A stretch of 64,000 nucleotides of DNA from contig NZ_JBHSLA010000002.1 of NCBI RefSeq assembly GCF_042657385.1, positions 434,001 to 498,000 on the forward strand. Reading direction: 5' to 3'. The DNA comes from Algorimicrobium hallyeonense. GTDB taxonomy: Bacteria > Bacteroidota > Bacteroidia > Flavobacteriales > Flavobacteriaceae. The position numbers were made by a program, and so were the translations under genes. Shown here piece after piece: positions 26,863-35,139 of this stretch. A model generated the notes under the pieces. That model worked only from the letters and a program-made list of their open reading frames with translations, was not told the DNA's origin and did no database searches. The number at the start of each line of letters is the position of its first letter. The first letter of the stretch is position 1.

Positions 26863-27924
26863 ATGGATTTACGACAAAGAATTAACGCGTTTGTTGAATT
26901 AGGGAAATTTCTTAAACAATTTTCTACCGATCCCTTTGAAGAAAACAACGCAGTTTTACATAACAATTTGTTTTTTGACGGCTTTAAACATCAAATAAAA
27001 ATTGCTCAAGAACATAATGCCTGGTTTACTAGGGAGAATCTTATTTTCTCTTTTAATGGCTGGTCTAAATCACTGACTGAAAGCAATATTAACCAATGGC
27101 TTAACAACTATAACTTTAACAATGTTAATCCTAAAAAGGTCGCAATTATAATGGCTGGAAATATCCCTTTAGTAGGTTTTCACGATTTTTTATCGGTTTT
27201 AATTTCCGGACATCACGTGGTTGTAAAACAATCTACTAATGACAAACATCTATTACCTTTTTTAGCTAAATATCTTGAAACGGTAGAGCCAGAATTTAAA
27301 GGAAAAATTAGGTTTACTGCAGATAAGCTCGATAATTTTGAAGCCGTAATCGCTACTGGAAGCAATAATACAGCTCGATATTTTGAATATTATTTCAAAG
27401 GAAAGCCGTCAATTATTCGTAAAAACAGAAATTCTTTAGCTGTTCTTTCAGGTGATGAAACGGAAGAGCAATTAGAAGCGCTTTCCGAAGATATTTTTAG
27501 ATACTACGGCTTGGGTTGTAGAAATGTATCAAAATTATTAGTGCCTAAAGATTACGATTTTCAAAAATTCTTTAAGGCTATGTACAAGTGGCACCCTATA
27601 ATTCACCAAAATAAATACGCCAATAACTACGATTATAATAAGGCAGTTTATTTAATGAGCGAATTTGATATGTTAGAAAATGGGTTTTTAATGATTAAAG
27701 AAGACAGTAGCTACGCCTCGCCTATTGCTACGGTTTTCTATGAATACTATTCGGATGCAAAAGCTTTAAAGAACAAGCTTCAAGCCGATTCTGATAAAAT
27801 TCAATGTGTGGTTGCTAGCGGTTTAGTAGATTCTGAAGTTTCCTTCGGACAAACGCAAAATCCGCAGCTTTGGGATTATGCAGACAACGTAGATACCATT
27901 TCGTTTTTGTTAAAAATTAGTTGA
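26863..27924 (+). CDS. Acyl-CoA reductase (LuxC family)
   Basis: A 353-residue member of the LuxC-like branch of the aldehyde dehydrogenase superfamily. The probable catalytic cysteine is C219 in GLGCRNVSKL. MAGNIPLVGFHDFLSVLISGH and VVKQSTNDKHLLPF fit the nucleotide-binding region. No luxA/B/D/E genes are present, so it is not a bioluminescence gene; it probably reduces an acyl-CoA or acyl phosphate to aldehyde. It is transcribed alone, before serC. Confidence 0.88.
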   Translation: MDLRQRINAFVELGKFLKQFSTDPFEENNAVLHNNLFFDGFKHQIKIAQEHNAWFTRENLIFSFNGWSKSLTESNINQWLNNYNFNNVNPKKVAIIMAGNIPLVGFHDFLSVLISGHHVVVKQSTNDKHLLPFLAKYLETVEPEFKGKIRFTADKLDNFEAVIATGSNNTARYFEYYFKGKPSIIRKNRNSLAVLSGDETEEQLEALSEDIFRYYGLGCRNVSKLLVPKDYDFQKFFKAMYKWHPIIHQNKYANNYDYNKAVYLMSEFDMLENGFLMIKEDSSYASPIATVFYEYYSDAKALKNKLQADSDKIQCVVASGLVDSEVSFGQTQNPQLWDYADNVDTISFLLKIS

Positions 27925-27995
27925 TAAGTTATTGATTTATTACCTGCTTTTTTATGAGAATTTAGCACCTTTGTAGCCATCACAGATTATATTAA

Positions 27996-28037
27996 TTTCC
28001 GACTTTCTTCAGAAACACTGAAGGTTAAGCACGGAAA
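27996..28037 (+). promoter_or_regulatory. Nested hairpin in the serC leader
   Basis: Outer arms TTTCCG (27996-28001) and CGGAAA (28032-28037) enclose a second stem CTTCAG (28007-28012) / CTGAAG (28018-28023). The structure ends 19 bases before the serC ATG, and just upstream is CACCTTTG (27966-27973), a near -7 box. It could be a leader controlling serine synthesis; no known riboswitch class is recognised. Confidence 0.4.
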
Positions 28038-28056
28038 TAACAAACTATATTATTCC

Positions 28057-29118
28057 ATGAAACGACATAATTTTAGTGCAGGACCTTGCATTTTACCGAA
28101 AGAAGTGATGCTTAAAGCATCAGAAGCTATTTTAGATTTTGATAATGGTTTATCATTAATCGAAATTTCCCACAGAAGTAAGCCCTTTGTGGATGTTATG
28201 GAAAAGGCACGTGCTTTGGCTTTGGAATTACTCGGTTTAGAAGGTAAAGGCTACAAAGCTTTGTTTCTTCAGGGAGGTGCTAGTACACAGTTTTTAATGG
28301 TAGCTTTAAACCTACTTGAAAAACGCGCAGGCTATTTAAACACAGGAACCTGGGCAGATAAAGCTATTCAAGAAGCACGTATTTACGATGATGTTTACGA
28401 AGTGGCTTCATCTAAAGATGCCAACTTCAACTTCATCCCAAAAGGTTACGATATTCCAACAGATTACGATTATTTCCATTGCACATCTAACAACACCATT
28501 TTTGGAACACAAATGAAATCCTTTCCAGAATGTGATATTCCGATGGTTTGTGATATGAGCAGTGATATTTTTTCGCGCCAATTAGATTTCACCAAATTCG
28601 ATTTAATATATGCGGGTGCTCAAAAAAATATGGGTCCTGCGGGAACAACATTAGTGGTGGTTCGTGAAGATATTTTAGGAAAAGTATCTCGTAAAATTCC
28701 ATCAATGATGGATTATAAGGTGCACATTGGTAAAAGCAGCATGTTTAACACACCGCCCGTTTTTGCCGTTTATACATCCATGTTAACTATGGAGTGGCTT
28801 AAAAATTTAGGTGGCATTCCAGCTATTGAAAAAGAAAACAACAAAAAAGCGCAATTAATTTATAGTGAAATAGACCTGAACCCATTATTTAAAGGTTATG
28901 CTATGAAGGAAGATCGTTCCAAAATGAATGCGACTTTCAATTTGACCAACGAAGACTTAAAAGAAACTTTTGAAACCATGTTGGACGAAGAAGGTATTAA
29001 CGGGCTTAATGGTCATAGAAGTGTTGGCGGATATCGCGCATCTATGTACAATGCCATGCCGTTAGATAGTGTTGGTGTTTTAGTGGATATTATGAGTGAA
29101 CTGGAACGTAAAGCGTAA
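28057..29118 (+). CDS. serC: Phosphoserine aminotransferase
   Basis: A 353-residue fold-type I PLP enzyme converting 3-phosphohydroxypyruvate and glutamate to phosphoserine. It shows HNFSAGPCILP at the start, LFLQGGASTQF, the PLP lysine K190 in YAGAQKNMGPAG, and GHRSVGGYRASMYNAMP at the end. It is followed after 72 bases by serA, so the two first steps of serine synthesis are together. serB is not in the window. Confidence 0.96.
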   Translation: MKRHNFSAGPCILPKEVMLKASEAILDFDNGLSLIEISHRSKPFVDVMEKARALALELLGLEGKGYKALFLQGGASTQFLMVALNLLEKRAGYLNTGTWADKAIQEARIYDDVYEVASSKDANFNFIPKGYDIPTDYDYFHCTSNNTIFGTQMKSFPECDIPMVCDMSSDIFSRQLDFTKFDLIYAGAQKNMGPAGTTLVVVREDILGKVSRKIPSMMDYKVHIGKSSMFNTPPVFAVYTSMLTMEWLKNLGGIPAIEKENNKKAQLIYSEIDLNPLFKGYAMKEDRSKMNATFNLTNEDLKETFETMLDEEGINGLNGHRSVGGYRASMYNAMPLDSVGVLVDIMSELERKA

Positions 29119-29190
29119 CAGTTAAATAAAATAACAAATTGTGTTTAATTATAAGCTCTCTTGTTTTTGGGAGCAAAAATCAAGTTTTAA

Positions 29191-30153
29191 ATGAAAGTAT
29201 TAGCAAACGATGGTGTTTCGCAAAGTGGTATAGAAGCATTAGAGGAAGCAGGTTATGAAGTATTAACAACCACAGTTGCCCAAGAGCAATTAGCAAATTA
29301 TATCAACCAGCATAATATAGCGGTATTATTAGTTCGTAGCGCCACAACGGTACGTCAGGATTTAATAGATAGTTGTCCATCTTTAAAAATTATTGGTCGT
29401 GGTGGTGTAGGAATGGACAATATTGATGTAGAATATGCACGCAGTAAAAATGTCCACGTCATTAATACACCAGATGCTTCATCTCACTCGGTTGCTGAAC
29501 TTGTGTTTGCTCACTTATTTGGAGGCGTGCGTTTTTTACATGACTCCAACAGAAACATGCCATTGGATGGTGATTCGCAATTCAAATCCTTAAAGAAAAA
29601 CTACGCTAAAGGTGTGGAACTTCGTGGTAAAACATTAGGTATTATTGGTTTTGGTCGTATTGGTCGTCAAGTTGCTAAAATAGCATTAGGCGTTGGCATG
29701 AAGGTTATTGCTAGTGATAAATATGTTGGTAAAGCTACAATAAAAGTTCAATTTTATAATGGTCAATTTATTAATGTAGAGATTAAAACGAAACCTACAA
29801 CAGAAATTTTAAAACAAGCTGATTTCATTTCACTACATGTACCCGCTCAAAAAGAATATGTTATCAGTGAGAAAGAATTTAGCATTATGAAAGATGGTGT
29901 TGGAATTATTAATGCGGCTCGAGGCGGCGTTGTAGATGAAGTAGCTTTAGTCAAGGCTTTAGAGTCTGGTAAGGTTGCCTTTGCTGGTTTAGATACGTTT
30001 GAAGAAGAACCATCACCAGCCATTCAAGTTTTGATGAATGGTAGAATATCATTAACTCCGCATATTGGAGCGGCAACTAATGAAGCACAAGACAGAATTG
30101 GAACCGAACTTGCCTCGCAAATTATCAGTATATTAAAAACAGAAAAACAATAA
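29191..30153 (+). CDS. serA: D-3-phosphoglycerate dehydrogenase
   Basis: A 320-residue NAD-dependent D-2-hydroxyacid dehydrogenase. The NAD site is GFGRIGRQVAK, with catalytic residues in NAARGGVVDE (R), DTFEEEP (E) and TPHIGAATNEA (H). It lacks the C-terminal ACT domain, so it is the short form without the classic serine-binding regulatory module. It supplies phosphohydroxypyruvate to SerC, encoded just upstream. A small hairpin (GCTCTC/GGGAGC, 29155-29174) lies just before the start. Confidence 0.93.
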   Translation: MKVLANDGVSQSGIEALEEAGYEVLTTTVAQEQLANYINQHNIAVLLVRSATTVRQDLIDSCPSLKIIGRGGVGMDNIDVEYARSKNVHVINTPDASSHSVAELVFAHLFGGVRFLHDSNRNMPLDGDSQFKSLKKNYAKGVELRGKTLGIIGFGRIGRQVAKIALGVGMKVIASDKYVGKATIKVQFYNGQFINVEIKTKPTTEILKQADFISLHVPAQKEYVISEKEFSIMKDGVGIINAARGGVVDEVALVKALESGKVAFAGLDTFEEEPSPAIQVLMNGRISLTPHIGAATNEAQDRIGTELASQIISILKTEKQ

Positions 30154-30205
30154 ATATTTAAATTTTTACTACCTTGAAACCCTAACATTTTAAAATATAA
30201 AAAGC

Positions 30206-30844
30206 ATGGCAGGAATATTAGATCTATTAAATAGTGATATGGGTAAAACCATAATAAGCGGTGTTGCCGGACAATCCAAACAATCAGAAAGTAAAACACA
30301 AGATGTTTTAACCATGGCTTTACCAGTACTTATGCAAGCTATGAAACGTAATGCGGCCACACCTCAAGGTGCTGAAGGATTATTAGGCGCCTTAAATAAT
30401 AGTAAACATGACGGTAGTATTCTTGTTAACCTTGGAAGTCTTTTTTCCGGTGGAGTTGATGATTCCGTAACCCATGAAGGTGATAAAATATTAAATCACG
30501 TTTTGGGTAGTAAAAAAGCCAATGTAGAAAATGCTATTGGTGCCAGAGCTGGAATTGACGCCGGGTCTGTAGCCCAAATCCTTAAAGTAGCGGCTCCAAT
30601 TTTGATGGGTGTTTTAGGAAAACAAACTAGAGCGCAAAATGTAAATAGCACGTCCGGTATTGAAGGATTATTAGGAGGTCTGTTAAGCGGAAACGCCAAA
30701 GAAAATGAACAAAGCTTTTTGGAGTCTATTTTAGATGCCGATGGCGATGGTAGTATTATAGATGATGTTGCCGGAATGGTTTTAAATAGCGGTAAAAAGA
30801 AAGGTGGACTTGGCGGAATTTTAGGTGGCCTTTTTGGAAAATAA
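30206..30844 (+). CDS. DUF937 domain protein
   Basis: A 212-residue protein matching the DUF937 (YidB-like) family: MAGILDLLNSDMGKTIISGV at the start, an alpha-helical body with repeated VLMQAMKRN / ILMGVLGKQ patterns, a DADGDGSIIDDVAGM segment that looks like a calcium-binding loop, and a Gly-rich end (KKGGLGGILGGLFGK). It is cytoplasmic or surface-associated; biochemical role is unknown. A strong terminator follows. Confidence 0.88.
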   Translation: MAGILDLLNSDMGKTIISGVAGQSKQSESKTQDVLTMALPVLMQAMKRNAATPQGAEGLLGALNNSKHDGSILVNLGSLFSGGVDDSVTHEGDKILNHVLGSKKANVENAIGARAGIDAGSVAQILKVAAPILMGVLGKQTRAQNVNSTSGIEGLLGGLLSGNAKENEQSFLESILDADGDGSIIDDVAGMVLNSGKKKGGLGGILGGLFGK

Positions 30845-30870
30845 TAAATCAAACCTACTATACATTAATA

Positions 30871-30898
30871 AGTCAGACCATAACAGTCTGACTTTTTT
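30871..30898 (+). terminator. Intrinsic terminator after the DUF937 gene
   Basis: An 8-bp perfect stem (AGTCAGAC/GTCTGACT) with a 7-base loop, followed by a T run. It lies 26 bases after the stop codon. Confidence 0.88.
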
Positions 30899-30962
30899 GT
30901 TAAAAATAACTGAACCAACCTTAAATTCTACAGAATTTCGTAATTTTAAGAAAAGTAGATTT

Positions 30963-31391
30963 ATGAAATTGCTATATAGCATCCTAGTAATACTCTGTTT
31001 AATGGTTAGTTGTAAAACGCCTGAAACCGTTGGAAATATTTCAGAAACGGCAGTAACAGAAACTCAAGACACCATTAAGCTTGTAAATGATGAATTGGAA
31101 TATGAAGTTATAATCATAGAAGCGGGATTTGATTCCTGGATGGCTAGACGTGCTAAACCTAGAAATTTTTATACCCAATCCTTTTTAGAGGCAAAAAACA
31201 TCCAATATGTTACGGAATGGAATAAACGCGTGGTGTCTTCACGTTATAATCAAAATTTATACGACATGAGTATTAATTATCAACAAGGCATCAATTATGG
31301 CTTTGAGCTTAATTATTTACTCTACCACTATTTTGTTATTTTTCAAGAGAGGTATAAACAGAAATTATCCTCGCATAATCCTCAATTTTAA
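30963..31391 (+). CDS. Lipoprotein of unknown function (possibly DUF6146 family)
   Basis: A 142-residue protein with a signal peptide ending LMVSC (lipid cysteine C17). The mature domain is aromatic- and Tyr-rich (FDSWMARRAKPRNFYTQSF, YNQNLYDMSINYQQGINYGFELNYLLYHYF). It resembles a flavobacterial DUF6146-type protein from memory only. The frame is open upstream to 30825, but the start at 30963 gives the lipoprotein signal and lies after the terminator. It should be a periplasm-facing membrane lipoprotein. Confidence 0.75.
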   Translation: MKLLYSILVILCLMVSCKTPETVGNISETAVTETQDTIKLVNDELEYEVIIIEAGFDSWMARRAKPRNFYTQSFLEAKNIQYVTEWNKRVVSSRYNQNLYDMSINYQQGINYGFELNYLLYHYFVIFQERYKQKLSSHNPQF

Positions 31392-31393
31392 AG

Positions 31394-31401
31394 TATCTTT
31401 G
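31394..31401 (+). promoter_or_regulatory. Promoter -7 box of the membrane protein/TonB receptor unit
   Basis: TATCTTTG, followed by CA, is an exact and typical flavobacterial -7 box, 16 bases before the ATG at 31418. It overlaps nothing coding and begins just after the previous stop. Confidence 0.65.
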
Positions 31402-31417
31402 CACCCAAATTTGCGGT

Positions 31418-31912
31418 ATGAAAAAATTCAAAGAAACTTGGGAAATTCAACATAACTGGCAACTTATATTTCCTGCTTTAGGAATTATTGGCCTTCTGTA
31501 TTCTTGTTTCAGACTTGCCTTTCTTTTGCCTTTATCTGAAATCCTACTTATTCAATTTGTATATACAATTATCTTATTTGTCCTTTTATTAAAAATAACC
31601 TTATGGCTGTTTACAAAACTTGAAAGTCGTTGGGAAGTTACATACCGTTGGGAAATTATTCGCATTTTCATTGTGTTTGCGGTAACAGGAAGCTCATCTT
31701 TAATCGTAGGACGACCTATAATTGAACTCATGGGAATTACTAAAGAAAACTTAAATCCACTGCTCTACTGGATTTTATTTATTATTATTGGGCTTGTTTT
31801 CTATCAAATCCTCTTGATTACATTTGGTTGGCTTTTTGGGCAGTTTAAATTTTTCTGGGAATTTGAAAAGAAAATGCTCAAACGATTTGGTTTAAAACGC
31901 TTTTTAGATTAG
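31418..31912 (+). CDS. Four-span membrane protein (DUF6787-like)
   Basis: A 164-residue integral membrane protein with about four spans. The N-terminus (KKFKETWEIQHNWQLIFP) and a second internal Trp/Arg motif (ESRWEVTYRWEIIRIF) look like an internal repeat of two helical hairpins. The C-terminus is basic (KKMLKRFGLKRFLD). It precedes and overlaps the small His-rich gene (TAGTG), which precedes the metal-type TonB receptor. Function is unknown; the family name is from memory. Confidence 0.72.
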   Translation: MKKFKETWEIQHNWQLIFPALGIIGLLYSCFRLAFLLPLSEILLIQFVYTIILFVLLLKITLWLFTKLESRWEVTYRWEIIRIFIVFAVTGSSSLIVGRPIIELMGITKENLNPLLYWILFIIIGLVFYQILLITFGWLFGQFKFFWEFEKKMLKRFGLKRFLD

Positions 31913-32244
31913 TGCAGGAACTTAAGAAACATACCATTTTTAAAGGATTCACAATACTTTTAGTTTGTGCTATACTCTTACCTGCTGTTGTAAAGGTTGC
32001 TCATGTTTTTGAAAACCATAAACATGAAGTCTGTATTGATAAATCGACAACGCATTTCCATACACTTGATTTAGAGTGTGAATTTTACAAATTTAAATTA
32101 GCAAATCAATTTTTTCATATTCCGGAAAACTTCAACATTTTAAATGTTACCGAGAATCATGAAGTTTCTACCTCACAATACTTTTTTTTAAGCCCATTTC
32201 AACAACTTCATTTTTCCCTTAGAGGACCACCTGTTTTAAGTTAA
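31912..32244 (+). CDS. Small secreted His-rich protein before TonB receptor
   Basis: A 110-residue protein starting at GTG (31912-31914), which shares its G with the upstream TAG stop. One hydrophobic segment (GFTILLVCAILLPAVVKVAHVF) acts as signal or anchor. The exported part has several His and two Cys (FENHKHEVCIDKSTTHFHTLDLECEFYKF), suggesting metal contact. It is 39 bases before a His-rich TonB receptor and is probably part of the same metal-uptake unit. Confidence 0.7.
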   Translation: MQELKKHTIFKGFTILLVCAILLPAVVKVAHVFENHKHEVCIDKSTTHFHTLDLECEFYKFKLANQFFHIPENFNILNVTENHEVSTSQYFFLSPFQQLHFSLRGPPVLS

Positions 32245-32283
32245 TACCTATTTTTTATTACATTTTAACTTAATACATTATAC

Positions 32284-34530
32284 ATGAAAACAATTTTATA
32301 TCTATTGTTTTTATCCATGGCATCAATAGCTATGGGTCAAAACAATATTACTGGCATCGTTACAGATGCTGAAACCGGCGAAGGTTTACCTTTCGTAAAT
32401 ATTTATTTTCCCCAATTAGAAAAAGGCACTACAACGGACTTTGATGGTAATTTCAACATTGAAAATTTACCGTCAGGATCATATTCATTAGTCTATTCTT
32501 TTGTAGGATATGGAACAAAATCTATGAATTTAGTTATTCCTACAACCGATACTATTTCATTAACATTATCTAGTTCAGCCATAGAAATGGAAGCGGTAAT
32601 TATATCCACACCTTTCCATAAGCTTCAAAGTGATAATGTAATGAAGCTGGAGCGCCAAACTATTAAAGAATTAAAAGCTTCTGGAGCCGTTACTCTGGGC
32701 GAAGGTATTTCTAATATAGCAGGTGTTGAAGGTGTTAGCACAGGATTAGGCATTACCAAACCTGTAATTCGCGGTTTAAGTTCCAACCGTGTTCTAGTTT
32801 ATACTCAAGGCGTCCGATTAGAAAATCAGCAATTTGGTGATGAACATGGACTGGGTTTAAGCGACGCTGGTGTAGAAAGTGTAGAGGTCATTAAAGGTCC
32901 CGCATCCTTACTCTATGGAAGTGATGCACTTGGTGGCGTTTTATATATTAATCCCGAAAAATTTGCGCATCAAAATTCGAGTAATGCAGACTTTGGCGGA
33001 ACTTATTTCACCAATACTCAAGGTTACAGTACAAATGCTGGTTACAAAGCATCTGGCGAAGCGTTTAAGGTGTTATTTAGAGGTAGTGTTACAGAACATG
33101 CCGATTACAATACAGCCGATTATCGCGTGACCAACACACGTTTTAAAGAACAAGATTTTAAGGCGGGCCTTGGCTACCAATCTACGAACTTCAAGACAGA
33201 TTTTCGTTATAATGTCAATCATTCCAAAATAGGAATTCCAGAAGGCATTGGTGAGCAATCAACTAATAAAACGCCTTTATTGCCATATCAGGAATTAACG
33301 AATCATATATTTAGTTCGCGCTCAACCGTGTTTTTTAATAATTCGAAATTGGAATTTAATTTAGGGTATATCTATAATAACCGTAACGAATTTGAAGATG
33401 AACATGATCATGATCACGACCACGATCATGAGGAAGATCACGATGAGCATGAAGACGAACATCATGACGAAGAACATGAAACCTTACATCCTGCCCTTCA
33501 AATGAAGCTTAAAACTGCTAATTATGATGTGAAATACCACTTACCTATTTTGGGTAAATTTGAAACAATTGTTGGTGTTCAAGGTATGAATCAAGTGAAT
33601 ACTAATTATGGTGAAGAAGAATTAATTCCAAATGCCGTTACTAATGATTTTGGTATTTTGGCCATGTCACATATTCATTTTGAAAAATTCGATATACAAC
33701 TAGGTGCACGATATGACAACCGCTGGCTACAAATTGACAATAACATAAATAAAACCTTCAATAGTTTTAATGGTGCTTTTGGTGTAAAAACGAATCTTAC
33801 TGAAAATATAACAGCACGTTTAAATTTGGCAACAGGTTTTAGAGCTCCTAATTTAGCTGAATTAACTTCAGATGGTGTCCATCATGGTACTAATAGATAT
33901 GAAATTGGGAATATTGATTTAAATAATGAACAAAATTTTCAAACCGATTTGGCTTTAGAGTTTAAAAGCGAGCATATTGAGTTTTTTGTAAACGGTTTTT
34001 ATAATCACGTAAATGATTACATCTACTTATCACCAAACGGGACATCTATAAATAACACACCTGTTTACAACTATGTTCAGGATAATTCTGCATTATATGG
34101 TGGTGAAATTGGTTTGCATTTTCATCCACACCCTTTAGATTGGCTGCACTATGAAAGTAGTTTTGAAACAGTTACCGGAAAATTAGATTCAGGTGATTAT
34201 TTACCTTTAATTCCTGCAAATAGTATAAACAATACCATTCGTGTAGAATTTGATTATAAGGAAGAAACAAATATGTATGCTTTTGTTAAGCTAAAATCCG
34301 TGTTTAGCCAAGATAACGTGAGTACTTTTGAAACAGCAACCGGTAGTTACAATTTACTAAGCGCGGGGTTTGGTGGAAATATTAAAGTGTTTAATAATTA
34401 TTTGTCCATCATTATTTCAGGAACTAATTTAACGGATAAAACTTATGTGAATCATCTGTCACGCTTAAAACCAGATGGTATTTTTAATATGGGACGAAAT
34501 TTCAGTTTAGGACTCACCTATTCCTTATAA
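32284..34530 (+). CDS. TonB-dependent receptor, probable zinc/metal type
   Basis: A 748-residue outer-membrane receptor. A signal peptide (to about residue 18) is followed by a CarboxypepD_reg-like domain (ITGIVTDAETGEGLPFVNIYF), a plug domain (SNRVLVYTQGVRLENQQFG, VEVIKGPASLLYGSDALGGVL) and a beta-barrel ending in FSLGLTYSL. At about residues 372-400 an external loop is packed with His, Asp and Glu (DHDHDHDHEEDH...), as in ZnuD-type zinc receptors. The substrate is probably zinc or another divalent metal; it needs TonB-ExbBD, not present here. Confidence 0.92.
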   Translation: MKTILYLLFLSMASIAMGQNNITGIVTDAETGEGLPFVNIYFPQLEKGTTTDFDGNFNIENLPSGSYSLVYSFVGYGTKSMNLVIPTTDTISLTLSSSAIEMEAVIISTPFHKLQSDNVMKLERQTIKELKASGAVTLGEGISNIAGVEGVSTGLGITKPVIRGLSSNRVLVYTQGVRLENQQFGDEHGLGLSDAGVESVEVIKGPASLLYGSDALGGVLYINPEKFAHQNSSNADFGGTYFTNTQGYSTNAGYKASGEAFKVLFRGSVTEHADYNTADYRVTNTRFKEQDFKAGLGYQSTNFKTDFRYNVNHSKIGIPEGIGEQSTNKTPLLPYQELTNHIFSSRSTVFFNNSKLEFNLGYIYNNRNEFEDEHDHDHDHDHEEDHDEHEDEHHDEEHETLHPALQMKLKTANYDVKYHLPILGKFETIVGVQGMNQVNTNYGEEELIPNAVTNDFGILAMSHIHFEKFDIQLGARYDNRWLQIDNNINKTFNSFNGAFGVKTNLTENITARLNLATGFRAPNLAELTSDGVHHGTNRYEIGNIDLNNEQNFQTDLALEFKSEHIEFFVNGFYNHVNDYIYLSPNGTSINNTPVYNYVQDNSALYGGEIGLHFHPHPLDWLHYESSFETVTGKLDSGDYLPLIPANSINNTIRVEFDYKEETNMYAFVKLKSVFSQDNVSTFETATGSYNLLSAGFGGNIKVFNNYLSIIISGTNLTDKTYVNHLSRLKPDGIFNMGRNFSLGLTYSL

Positions 34531-34536
34531 ACTATA

Positions 34537-34568
34537 AAAAAAGAGTGATTATTTAATCACTCTTTTTT
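34537..34568. terminator. Bidirectional terminator
   Basis: A perfect 14-bp inverted repeat (AAAAAAGAGTGATT / AATCACTCTTTTTT) with loop ATTT, with A and T runs on both sides. It serves the TonB receptor on the plus strand. On the minus strand it overlaps the last codons and stop of the convergent 103-residue gene. Confidence 0.9.
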
Positions 34569-34860
34569 TTTCTTCTTCTATTAATTCTACTGATTTTTCG
34601 TCTGTAGACAAATAAAAGGTATAAAACCACATAATTGAAAACGATGGAATAATATCCACAAAAGGCAAGGCCTCTTCCACAAAGGAGAAAGCAGCTGCAA
34701 TTTTACCTTTCCTACCAGCATACATCTTGCTCATTAAATATGCGGATAATGGCGCCCAAACAAAATCGAAAGGCGGAAATACGTACGACACATATCCCAT
34801 GGCATCAAAAAACAAACCGACTACCAGTTTTTTTGATTTACTTAATTTTTCTAAACTCAT
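34549..34860 (-). CDS. Small membrane protein of unknown function
   Basis: A 103-residue protein with hydrophobic segments at about residues 12-45 (VVGLFFDAMGYVSYVFPPFDFVWAPLSAYL) and 64-85, and a polar, charged tail (EEEKKRVIK). The Phe/Asp/Pro-rich first hairpin is distinctive. Its stop codon lies in the bidirectional terminator stem. A 14-bp palindrome and paired 12-bp direct repeats lie just upstream. I do not recognise the family. Confidence 0.72.
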   Translation of the reverse strand: MSLEKLSKSKKLVVGLFFDAMGYVSYVFPPFDFVWAPLSAYLMSKMYAGRKGKIAAAFSFVEEALPFVDIIPSFSIMWFYTFYLSTDEKSVELIEEEKKRVIK

Positions 34861-34873
34861 ATATTTTAACTAA

Positions 34874-34917
34874 TTCTAATATTAGAAATGCAAATAGTAT
34901 TCCAAAAATAGTATTCC
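34874..34917. promoter_or_regulatory. Palindrome and direct repeats upstream of 34860 gene
   Basis: TTCTAATATTAGAA (34874-34887) is a perfect 14-bp palindrome 14 bases upstream of the minus-strand start. Behind it are two exact copies of AAATAGTATTCC (34892-34903 and 34906-34917), 14 bases apart. On the minus strand the farther copy includes TATTTTTG-like -7 sequence. This has the look of a regulated promoter. Confidence 0.4.
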
Positions 34918-35062
34918 TCCAAATGTCAGTCGTTTAACGAATAACTCTAATTCATTAATTGTGTTAAAAAAGTAATAATATAAAGACTAGAAACGTAAAC
35001 AATTCGTAATTAAAACCCTGTTTTTAACGTTTAATTATGATTCTTTTTTTAATTAAGCCGTT

Positions 35063-35070
35063 TAGATTTG
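35063..35070 (+). promoter_or_regulatory. Promoter -7 box of the DUF5916 gene
   Basis: TAGATTTG, followed by CAG, is an exact TAnnTTTG match 70 bases before the ATG at 35140. No clear TTG partner is visible upstream, where the sequence is a T run. Confidence 0.5.
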
Positions 35071-35139
35071 CAGCCAAAGTGTAACAACTTTAATTTTTTG
35101 TAGTCTATAAAACTATAAAATCAATCATCCAAAAACCAC

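Noticed and set aside
26863..27924. LuxC-like gene as part of a bioluminescence operon
   Set aside because: No luxA, luxB, luxD or luxE genes are near; the neighbours are ferredoxin and serine synthesis.
30825..30962. Upstream extension of the lipoprotein gene at 30963
   Set aside because: It runs through the DUF937 stop and its terminator, and would destroy the lipoprotein signal.
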